Shown: positions 1 to 5,427 of the stretch, one piece after another
Layout: each line of letters opens with the position of its first letter
Numbering within the stretch: position 1 is the first letter of the stretch
Assembly: GCA_013154205.1 (NCBI GenBank)
Contig: JAADCY010000117.1
Span: 1-8,168 of the forward strand
Direction of reading: 5' to 3'
DNA from: Thermoproteota archaeon
Lineage (GTDB): Archaea; Thermoproteota; Thermoprotei_A; Sulfolobales; Desulfurococcaceae
DNA length: 8,168 bases
Notes under the pieces: model-generated
Databases searched by the model: none
What the model saw: the letters and a program-made list of their open reading frames with translations, nothing else
Told to the model about the DNA's origin: nothing
Position numbers and translations under genes: made by a program

Positions 1-58
1 GGCCCGAGCCGTGTACAAGGGCTGTGAGGCTAGAGGTCGCGTCCTGACCATATGTTGT

Positions 59-889
59 CTAGTATTCCACGTACTGATGTACTATGACTTCTCTGTCCTC
101 TGAGAGTTTCTCGAGATAATCGGCTAGGTCTTTACCTCTCGGTATCCACGCCCCAGTCCTCCTAGCGTGTTCCAATAGTTTTTCGAGAACCTTTATACGT
201 GCACCGCGGCCTATGCATTGTGGATGCATTGTTATTGATACATAGCCTGTATTGTTCTCCGCATATCTTATTTCCTCGAGCCATTGCTCGAGTAATTGTC
301 TCGGTGTTAAGCTCCGATAATATTCGAGGTAAGGCCAGTCATCTAGTCTCCAGTCAACCGGGTACTCGTACAATTGCCTGTCACGGTGCTTTAGGATATA
401 TGGTACTTCGTCATCCATTAAGCTACTATCATATCTATATCCATACTTTAGTAATAAGTTGATAGTGTTTTTGCTCCATCTCCAATAAGGACTCCTGAAG
501 CCCAGTGGTTTCTGGCCAACTATATCTTTGAATATCTCGCTAGTCTTCTTGAATACGTTCTCCTCATCTTCTAGGCCTAGCTGATCAAGCCTCTCATGAA
601 GATAGCCATGAGCAGCGATCTCGTGTCCACGGCTCACTATCTCTTCGATCAGAGTAGGATACCTATCAACAACCCACGAAGGCGTGAAAAACGTTACATG
701 TACCTCATACTTCTCCAGAAGATCTAATAGCTTATAGACTCCGCGATACACAGAAAATCTTCCATGGCTAAGAGTATTCGGATCAGAACCCCGATAGATC
801 TCGGCAGATTCAGCATCGAGATCGAAACTAATGAATAGTACGTACCTATAACCATTAGGAGGCCTTAATAAGACCAAGTCTCCCACCAC
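59..889 (-). CDS. NodB-type polysaccharide deacetylase family protein (CE4-like)
   Basis: A 276-residue metal-dependent hydrolase of the NodB/CE4 fold, which removes acyl groups from N-acetylated sugars or related amides. Visible motifs: SFDLDAE at residues 21-27 (D23 or D25 as catalytic base/metal ligand), HGYLH at 94-98 (metal ligands H94 and H98), RSPYW at 132-136, YDSS at 153-156 and a C-terminal TMHPQ (H222). The FDLDAE form of motif 1 recalls the HpPgdA-like subgroup, so this is a near-complete catalytic set. There is no signal peptide or membrane segment, so it should be cytoplasmic. The GTG start at 889 is the first possible start after an in-frame TAA; a second GTG follows immediately, and no clear ribosome binding site is seen, which fits a leaderless mRNA. 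Archaea lack peptidoglycan, so the substrate is unknown; a role in glycan or amide metabolism is inference. Family assignment is firm, substrate is not. Confidence 0.88.
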   Translation of the reverse strand: MVGDLVLLRPPNGYRYVLFISFDLDAESAEIYRGSDPNTLSHGRFSVYRGVYKLLDLLEKYEVHVTFFTPSWVVDRYPTLIEEIVSRGHEIAAHGYLHERLDQLGLEDEENVFKKTSEIFKDIVGQKPLGFRSPYWRWSKNTINLLLKYGYRYDSSLMDDEVPYILKHRDRQLYEYPVDWRLDDWPYLEYYRSLTPRQLLEQWLEEIRYAENNTGYVSITMHPQCIGRGARIKVLEKLLEHARRTGAWIPRGKDLADYLEKLSEDREVIVHQYVEY

Positions 890-903
890 TGTTTTCGCAC
901 GGA

Positions 904-937
904 CAATATAGTTTTAGAAACATATGATATTATATAT
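904..937 (-). promoter_or_regulatory. Candidate promoter of the deacetylase gene
   Basis: Read on the minus strand, this AT-rich stretch holds two TATA-like elements: a TATATAAT run near 926-936 and CTAAAAC near 912-918. Archaeal transcription usually starts about 26 bases past the TATA centre. The first would give a leader of roughly 16 bases and the second an almost leaderless transcript at the GTG start (889). The sequence alone does not decide between them. Confidence 0.4.
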
Positions 938-947
938 GAGGTTCTCG

Positions 948-972
948 AAAAATATTACACTGTGATTAAAAA
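948..972 (-). terminator. Oligo-T terminator after the oxidoreductase operon
   Basis: On the minus strand two T5 runs (968-972 and 948-952) lie 22 to 46 bases past the stop codon of the beta-subunit gene, with no obvious hairpin. T-rich tracts of this kind are the usual intrinsic termination signal in archaea. This supports treating the deacetylase as a separate transcription unit. Confidence 0.5.
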
Positions 973-993
973 GACCGTATTTTAGTAGTTATG

Positions 994-1872
994 CTATTGT
1001 GTTAATGAGAAGTACTTCTCGAGCAGATCACCGATCTTCTTTGGCTTTAGATGTATGTATGCTAGTGGCGGGTTGTTCTTTATCGGGTCGAGAAGTTCTT
1101 CCATTGTTGGTTTCTCTACTTTGTAGAAGATCCCTATTGGTATCTTGTCTCCCCATTCATAGGCTTTGCTCATCGCTGCGTGCCAGTCGCTCGGGTCATG
1201 CCCTGTTTCTTCTAGCTTGTATATTCGTTCTCTGTACCAGGTGTAGGTGTGTATTCTATCGAATGTTACACATGGCTGTAGTACGTCGATGAAGCTGAAG
1301 CCTTTGTGCTTGATAGCTTCTTTTATGAGCCATGTCAAGTGGTCTACATCGCCTGCAAAGCCTCTGGCGACGAAGCTTGCTCCTTGGCTCAGTACGAATG
1401 CTATTGGGTTGAATCTCTCTTCCCACTGACCCCATGGTGTTGTCCTTGTAATCTGTCCTTTTTCTGATGTGGGGCTTGCCTGGCCAGTGGTTAGGCCGAA
1501 CACGCTGTTATTGTGGACGATGAGTGTTACATCGGGGTTTCTCCTTATAATGTGTGGTAGGTGCCCTACTCCTATCGCGTACTGATCTCCGTCTCCTGCT
1601 AGTCCTATTACTGTTAGTTCTTTATTTGCAGCCTTAATCGCCGTTATCATCGGCGCTACTCTTCCATGGATAGTATGTATTGTGTTTACGTTTACGTAGT
1701 TGTGGAATTTGCCATGGCATCCTATTCCAGTCACAACTACTACTTTCCATGGGGGTATACCGAGATCGTTTATTGCTTTCTTAAACGCTCTGAGTATTCC
1801 AAAGTTACCACAGCCTGGACACCATGTTATGACTGCACCAGTATCTGATACGGGCTGTCTATACACGGACAT
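994..1872 (-). CDS. 2-oxoacid:ferredoxin oxidoreductase, beta subunit (TPP and Fe-S)
   Basis: This 292-residue protein is the catalytic thiamine-diphosphate subunit. It decarboxylates a 2-oxoacid with CoA to give acyl-CoA, CO2 and reduced ferredoxin. Motifs: WCPGCG at 17-22, GIGCHG at 49-54 and QPCVTF at 199-204, so C18, C21, C52 and C201 can bind one [4Fe-4S] cluster. The TPP/Mg motif starts with GDGDQYAIGVGH at 93-104 and ends with HNNSVFGLTTGQ at 120-131. The GLTTGQASPTS segment is of the 2-oxoglutarate/broad 2-oxoacid type rather than the pyruvate-specific PorB type. The ATG start has a strong GAGGTGA ribosome binding site at 1880-1886 (minus strand), embedded in the end of the alpha gene seven bases upstream, so the two subunits are co-translated neighbours. 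Length is normal. Exact substrate cannot be read from sequence. Confidence 0.95.
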   Translation of the reverse strand: MSVYRQPVSDTGAVITWCPGCGNFGILRAFKKAINDLGIPPWKVVVVTGIGCHGKFHNYVNVNTIHTIHGRVAPMITAIKAANKELTVIGLAGDGDQYAIGVGHLPHIIRRNPDVTLIVHNNSVFGLTTGQASPTSEKGQITRTTPWGQWEERFNPIAFVLSQGASFVARGFAGDVDHLTWLIKEAIKHKGFSFIDVLQPCVTFDRIHTYTWYRERIYKLEETGHDPSDWHAAMSKAYEWGDKIPIGIFYKVEKPTMEELLDPIKNNPPLAYIHLKPKKIGDLLEKYFSLTQ

Positions 1873-1879
1873 CCTGATC

Positions 1880-1886
1880 TCACCTC
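1880..1886 (-). promoter_or_regulatory. Ribosome binding site of the beta-subunit gene
   Basis: GAGGTGA on the minus strand, seven bases before the ATG at 1872, matches the archaeal 16S 3' end well. It overlaps the stop codon of the upstream alpha-subunit gene, pointing to coupled expression of the two subunits. Confidence 0.8.
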
Positions 1887-3646
1887 TTGAGACGAGAGAT
1901 TATTTCTTGTGCGAGCTGTCTGCCGCGGAAAGGTCTTCCATCTATTTTCCCTATATGGTCTGTCGGCGTGAATCCCGTGACCATTTTTGCTAGGAGTCCT
2001 AGCTGTCCCCTGAGATTATATTCTACGGTGAAGACTGGCTTGTCCCTGGCCCTGCTCATCGTCTCATTGAAAACGTTCTTGGGGAATGGCCATAGATATA
2101 TTACTTGTACTATGCCTAGCTTCAAGCCCTCCTTATCCAGGTGTTTCTTGGCTTCTAGTGATGCCCAGGCAGCTGAGCCCCAAGTTAATATTACGGCGTC
2201 TGCCTCCTCTAATGGGTGGCCATATGTTCTTATTACCTCGTAGTTCTTTTCGAGGTCTTCAAGGATGTACTTCTCTTTCCTCATACGTTTCTTGTACATC
2301 ATATTGGCTATGTGTGGTCTTTCACTAACTATTCCTCTCTCATCGTGCTCGCTGCTATCACTCTTATTTAGAGCGCCCTCCGTACCTGTTGGAACCCATG
2401 GGGATACACCGTTCTCGGTGACCTTGTATGGGAGGTATTTCCAGCCCTTCTTGATCATCTCCTCTGCTTCTTCCTTGTATAAGAGAGCGCCTTTCTCGAC
2501 AGGGAGATCTTCTCTGAACGCCGGGACTGTCCGTATGCTTTCAGCCAAGTGTTTATCCTCGAGAATTATTCCTGGTACGCGCCACTTCCATGTAAGGTTG
2601 AGGAGCTCTACTGCTCTATAGTAGGCATCCTCCTGATCGGCTGGGGCCACGACGATCTTGGGGAATTCCCCGTGGCCTGCGAATATGCCGTATAACAGGT
2701 CTTCCTGTGCACTATGGGTAGCCATTCCAGTGCTGGGGCCAGGCCTCATAGCGACAACTATTATGAGAGGCATCTCGAACATTCCCGCCTCGCTGAGGGT
2801 CTCGTTCATCAGGGCAAATCCTCCGCCGCTTGTCCCCGTCGCTGCTCTTATACCTGTCCAGCACGCCGCTAGGGCCATCTGGGCTGCCGCTATCTCGCTC
2901 TCGGCTTGAATAGTTACGATGTCCTTCTCCTTGATCATTCTCACCATGAAGTGTAGTAGTGGGGAAGCAGGCGTCATGGGGTATGCCACATACATTCTCA
3001 GATCGCCCTTAACAAAGCCCACTGCAATGGCCTCGTTACCAGTAATCATTATCCTCTTGCCCCACGGCTTAGGATTATCGAGCCTCGGAGGCTCAATGTT
3101 CAGGGGCTGGGATGCCATGTATTCATAGCCTATTGTACAGCTCTTCTTGTTCTCCTCGATCACTTTCTCCTTGCCTCTGAACTGGTACTCAACGCTCTTC
3201 AACACTATGTCTAGCGGTAGGCCTAGCAGGGCTGAGACGGCCCCTACAGCCATCATGTTCATTGTGATGGGTTTCAATCCGTTTTCTCTCAGTAGTTTTC
3301 TAAACGGTATTGGTGCTTTCTTGACATTCTCGGGGATGTTCTTGACGACTAATGGGTCGTAGACCGCTATACTGTCCTCATGTATCTCCCATCCATGTCG
3401 CTGAAAAGTTGCTTCGTCAAAAGCTACCACTATATCGGTATGGTCTTCGAGCTCGTAGATCTTATCCGTGCCCGCTCTAACCCAGTAGGCCGTATGTCCG
3501 CCTCTTATCAGGCTAGGATACTCGGATACTCCGACAGCGTAGTAACCCATATACATGAAGGCACGGGCTAAAACAATTCCGCTCGTAATATTACCGCTTC
3601 CAGCCGGGCCTCCAACCAGGATCTGGATTGAAGAACGATTACTCAT
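1880..3646 (-). CDS. 2-oxoacid:ferredoxin oxidoreductase, fused gamma-alpha subunit
   Basis: A 588-residue fusion of the gamma (residues about 1-180) and alpha (about 195-588) domains, the arrangement of crenarchaeal two-subunit oxidoreductases such as the Sulfolobus and Aeropyrum enzymes. Gamma shows GGPAGSGN at 12-19 and EYPSLIRGGHTAYWVR at 42-57. Alpha shows YPMTPASP at 222-229 (the YPITP signature of 2-oxoacid:ferredoxin oxidoreductases, Met for Ile), QAESEIAAA at 247-255, GTSGGGFALMNE at 271-282 and RPGPSTGMAT at 301-310, all closest to KorA-type sequences. The stretch around 411-455 (NGVSP, SSEHDERG, KKRMRK) and the FRGRQ end at 573-577 are also family-typical. ATG start with GGGTGA ribosome binding site at 3654-3659. 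It pairs with the beta subunit 7 bases downstream; no separate ferredoxin-like delta subunit is encoded here. Archaea often keep several paralogues, so pyruvate, 2-oxoglutarate or a branched oxoacid are all possible. Confidence 0.95.
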   Translation of the reverse strand: MSNRSSIQILVGGPAGSGNITSGIVLARAFMYMGYYAVGVSEYPSLIRGGHTAYWVRAGTDKIYELEDHTDIVVAFDEATFQRHGWEIHEDSIAVYDPLVVKNIPENVKKAPIPFRKLLRENGLKPITMNMMAVGAVSALLGLPLDIVLKSVEYQFRGKEKVIEENKKSCTIGYEYMASQPLNIEPPRLDNPKPWGKRIMITGNEAIAVGFVKGDLRMYVAYPMTPASPLLHFMVRMIKEKDIVTIQAESEIAAAQMALAACWTGIRAATGTSGGGFALMNETLSEAGMFEMPLIIVVAMRPGPSTGMATHSAQEDLLYGIFAGHGEFPKIVVAPADQEDAYYRAVELLNLTWKWRVPGIILEDKHLAESIRTVPAFREDLPVEKGALLYKEEAEEMIKKGWKYLPYKVTENGVSPWVPTGTEGALNKSDSSEHDERGIVSERPHIANMMYKKRMRKEKYILEDLEKNYEVIRTYGHPLEEADAVILTWGSAAWASLEAKKHLDKEGLKLGIVQVIYLWPFPKNVFNETMSRARDKPVFTVEYNLRGQLGLLAKMVTGFTPTDHIGKIDGRPFRGRQLAQEIISRLKR

Positions 3647-3653
3647 TATTTAA

Positions 3654-3659
3654 TCACCC
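3654..3659 (-). promoter_or_regulatory. Ribosome binding site of the gamma-alpha gene
   Basis: GGGTGA on the minus strand, seven bases before the ATG at 3646. It fixes the start of the 588-residue protein and lies in the 27-base junction after the small leader gene, as expected for an internal gene of an operon. Confidence 0.75.
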
Positions 3660-3673
3660 GGGAAACAAGGGAT

Positions 3674-3967
3674 CTAGCTCTGCTTACAAAGAGGGGAGAA
3701 ACGCTCGTTAACATAGTGTATCCACGACTCGAGATCTATGGGCTTAATGTTTGCATGCTCATCGTGATAAGAGACAGTTACTTCTTCGATAACGATATAG
3801 TCTCCCTCTATTCTTCCTTTCAGCGTAAACTGTACGCCGCCCGGGACTTCCTCGACGGCTATAGGGACTATTATCTCGACCTTACCGGACTCCTCATGTA
3901 TCTGGCCGCCTATCTCGTCAATGTATTTTTCAAGAGCACATTTTACGAGTTTATACTCTGAAGCCAA
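3674..3967 (-). CDS. Small acidic protein of unknown function, first gene of the oxidoreductase operon
   Basis: A 97-residue protein I do not recognise. It reads as an alpha/beta fold: a helix at about 5-19 (KLVKCALEKYIDEIG), beta strands at 29-38 and 45-67 (with GGVQFTLKGRIEGDYIVIEE), and a C-terminal helix around 78-91. It is acidic, has two cysteines (C10, C94) with no metal motif, and no signal or membrane segment. The start is TTG at 3967; an in-frame TGA lies four codons upstream and there is no ATG or GTG nearby, so the start is well constrained. GGTGA at 3977-3981 may be its ribosome binding site. Only 27 bases separate it from the gamma-alpha gene, and it lies right behind a TATA box. 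Co-transcription suggests a link to the oxidoreductase (assembly, stability or regulation), but that is inference. Confidence 0.75.
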   Translation of the reverse strand: MASEYKLVKCALEKYIDEIGGQIHEESGKVEIIVPIAVEEVPGGVQFTLKGRIEGDYIVIEEVTVSYHDEHANIKPIDLESWIHYVNERFSPLCKQS

Positions 3968-3993
3968 GAGTAGTGTTCACCCGCATAATCCCG

Positions 3994-4003
3994 TTTATTT
4001 ATA
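3994..4003 (-). promoter_or_regulatory. TATA box of the oxidoreductase operon
   Basis: Minus-strand TATAAATAAA is a strong archaeal TATA element. Its spacing predicts transcription starting near 3973, a few bases before the TTG start at 3967. The first gene may then be almost leaderless, and the GGTGA at 3977-3981 may fall outside the mRNA. A purine-rich BRE is not obvious. Confidence 0.6.
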
Positions 4004-4068
4004 CTAATTGAATATTCTACGGCCGCTTAAGATATTAATAATTTGTCAAGAATATTTCAGACATCATT

Positions 4069-4082
4069 GATAAACCTCTAAA
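4069..4082 (+). promoter_or_regulatory. Candidate sufC promoter
   Basis: GATAAACC and CTCTAAAC lie 30 to 43 bases before the GTG start and are weak TATA-like elements. The first would place the transcript start near 4098, leaving AGGG (4101-4104) as ribosome binding site 7 bases before the start codon. The match to consensus is poor, so this is a tentative call. Confidence 0.3.
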
Positions 4083-4111
4083 CACAATTAAGACAAGCAC
4101 AGGGATGCGTC

Positions 4112-4861
4112 GTGGCGCTAAGGACAATAGACCTACATGTGAGTGTCGGCGACAAAGAGATCCTTCACGGCATAAACATCGAGATTCATCCTGGAGAACT
4201 AAGAGTGATCATGGGACCTAATGGGAGCGGCAAGACAAGCCTAGCAATGGCATTAATGGGACACTCATCATACAAGGTTACAAAGGGAAGAATCATCTTA
4301 GACGGTGAAGATATAACGAGCCTACCTCCTCATGAACGAGCACTACGTGGATTATTCCTCGTCTTCCAGAACCCTGTTGAGATCCCAGGTGTAAGACTCG
4401 AAGAGATCCTAAAACTAAGTATTAAGAAAAGGCTGGGTGGAAAAGAGTGCCCGGATATCAGGGAGCGCATTGAGTCAGAAGCAAAAATGATCGGGCTAAC
4501 CAAAGAACATCTTGAACGAGGAGTTAACGTCGGTTTCAGCGGTGGAGAAAAGAAACGGGGAGAAATACTCCAGGCAAAGATCCTCAGGCCTAAGTATGTT
4601 ATCATGGACGAGCCCGACAGCGGGCTAGACGTTGACGGGATTAGGATTGTAGCGGATGTTATCAAGGAGCTTGTATCGACGGGGCGCTCAGTACTGCTCA
4701 TAACACATTATCCAAGAGTCCTCGAGTACGTCGAGCCCGATCACGTATACGTGCTTTACAAGGGTAGGATAGTGGCTGAGGGCGGCATGGAGCTAGTTGA
4801 AAGGATTAATAGAGAAGGATTCAAGTGGATTGAGGAGAGTAGAGAAGAGAAAAAAGATTGA
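4112..4861 (+). CDS. sufC: SufC, Fe-S cluster assembly ABC-type ATPase
   Basis: A 249-residue soluble ABC ATPase. In the SUF pathway SufC binds SufB/SufD and drives Fe-S cluster building on that scaffold in the cytosol. Motifs: Walker A GPNGSGKT at 35-42, Q-loop FQNPVEIPGV at 85-94 (PVEIPGV is a SufC trait), signature FSGGEKKR at 142-149, Walker B YVIMDEPDSGLD at 162-173 and H-loop LITHY at 196-200. The PDHVYVLYKGRIVAEGG segment (209-225) is also SufC-like, and length matches the family. GTG start with AGGG seven bases upstream; an ATG at 4105 is out of frame. It is unusual in having no sufB or sufD beside it: the next gene converges after 8 bases. The partner must be elsewhere in the genome. 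A different ABC ATPase is unlikely given the motif set. Confidence 0.92.
   Translation: MALRTIDLHVSVGDKEILHGINIEIHPGELRVIMGPNGSGKTSLAMALMGHSSYKVTKGRIILDGEDITSLPPHERALRGLFLVFQNPVEIPGVRLEEILKLSIKKRLGGKECPDIRERIESEAKMIGLTKEHLERGVNVGFSGGEKKRGEILQAKILRPKYVIMDEPDSGLDVDGIRIVADVIKELVSTGRSVLLITHYPRVLEYVEPDHVYVLYKGRIVAEGGMELVERINREGFKWIEESREEKKD
4850..4855 (-). terminator. Possible lrp terminator inside the 3' end of sufC
   Basis: On the minus strand a T6 run in a pyrimidine-rich stretch (about 4838-4856) begins 14 bases past the stop of the Lrp-type gene. It lies within the last codons of convergent sufC (the Lys/Glu-rich tail). It fits an archaeal T-tract terminator, but the A-rich lysine and glutamate codons of sufC could explain it equally well. 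Confidence 0.35.
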
Positions 4862-4869
4862 ACATAAGG

Positions 4870-5325
4870 CTATATCGGCGGATTCACGATTGATTTTACT
4901 GTTCGGAAAGCGATGCTTGTCCGTGTCTGTTTAATGTAGGGATGTTTCAGCAGGTTTTTCACGAATCTATCTAGTTCGTCCATGTTGTGGAATACCGCTA
5001 TCAGTGCTACGTCGAATTCACCGGTTATATCCAGTACTGTCAACACATTGTCGTACCTCGATATATCGTTCTCTACTTCTTCGATGTGTCGGCCAACCAC
5101 ATTTACGAGGATCAATGCCTTGATCTGATAACCGAGCGCTTTCTCGTCTAGGACGACAGTATATCCTTTTATCACTCCTTTTCGTTCCAGCCTCTTAATC
5201 CTGTCATGTACTGTTGATACAGGCCTGTTTAGGGCCTTGGCAATTGATCTCGTGCTCCTCCTAGAGTCTTGGAGTAGTAGCTCTAGTATACGTTTATCCA
5301 GATCATCTATTGTTTGACCGTACAT
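4870..5325 (-). CDS. Lrp/AsnC-family transcriptional regulator
   Basis: A 151-residue regulator with an N-terminal winged helix-turn-helix (about 6-58; recognition helix around 36-48, PVSTVHDRIKRLE) followed by a RAM ligand-binding/oligomerisation domain (about 66-143, with TGEFDVAL at 101-108, equivalent to the family's TGEYD loop). Such proteins form dimers to octamers that bind DNA and often sense amino acids. The ATG start at 5325 is preceded by only a weak ribosome binding match. It is divergent from the glutamine synthetase gene across 102 bases, which suggests it controls that gene and itself. A glutamine-responsive Lrp is known from Sulfolobus, which makes glutamine or a related amino acid a reasonable ligand guess. 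It converges on sufC with 8 bases between. The family is clear; targets and ligand are inference. Confidence 0.93.
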   Translation of the reverse strand: MYGQTIDDLDKRILELLLQDSRRSTRSIAKALNRPVSTVHDRIKRLERKGVIKGYTVVLDEKALGYQIKALILVNVVGRHIEEVENDISRYDNVLTVLDITGEFDVALIAVFHNMDELDRFVKNLLKHPYIKQTRTSIAFRTVKSIVNPPI

Positions 5326-5360
5326 TTTACACTATTACCTCGGCATACTCTGTTTATTGT

Positions 5361-5375
5361 CCATTATTATTATGG
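5361..5375. promoter_or_regulatory. Candidate Lrp operator, 15-base dyad
   Basis: CCATTATTATTATGG has inverted outer arms (CCAT and ATGG) around a 7-base AT-only centre. A 15-base dyad with an AT-rich middle is the typical size and form of Lrp-family operators. It sits between the two divergent genes, near the predicted lrp transcript start and 8 bases before the TATA box facing the glutamine synthetase. That would suit autoregulation plus control of the neighbour. Only four base pairs per arm are symmetric, so chance cannot be excluded. Confidence 0.4.
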
Positions 5376-5380
5376 TTAAT

Positions 5381-5392
5381 ACTTATAAAACC
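5381..5392. promoter_or_regulatory. TATA box of the glutamine synthetase gene, near-palindromic
   Basis: TTATAAAA (5383-5390) on the plus strand predicts transcription starting near 5413. That leaves a short leader with GTGAT (5418-5422) as ribosome binding site five bases before the ATG at 5428. The core TTATAA is self-complementary, so TTTTATAAGT on the minus strand could also serve the Lrp gene, giving it a leader of about 36 bases. Confidence 0.6.
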
Positions 5393-5427
5393 TCCGCAAT
5401 AGTTTCTACAATCCCCAGTGATAGATT

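Noticed and set aside
1..58. Possible gene ends at the left edge: a plus-strand frame from 3 to a TGA at 45-47, or a minus-strand ATG at 51 open to the edge.
   Set aside because: Each gives only 14-17 codons with no recognisable motif and no ribosome binding site for the ATG. Codon use slightly favours the plus-strand tail, but the evidence is too thin to annotate either.
1..58. Resemblance of the minus strand (CTTGTACACGG) to the conserved 3' region of 16S rRNA.
   Set aside because: Only about nine bases match the conserved TTGTACAC word, and the flanks do not fit rRNA or a tRNA arm.
890..993. Possible small RNA or riboswitch in the AT-rich gap between the beta-subunit and deacetylase genes.
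   Set aside because: I see only T tracts and TATA-like elements, with no C/D box pair, stable hairpin or conserved motif.
1887..3571. Several plus-strand open frames of 60-118 codons across the oxidoreductase alpha gene.
   Set aside because: They are antisense to a gene with full family motifs, have no known domains or proper ribosome binding sites, and their composition follows from the opposite strand.
4330..4701. Minus-strand open frame of 123 codons inside sufC.
   Set aside because: It is a serine/proline-rich shadow of the sufC codons and shows no homology.
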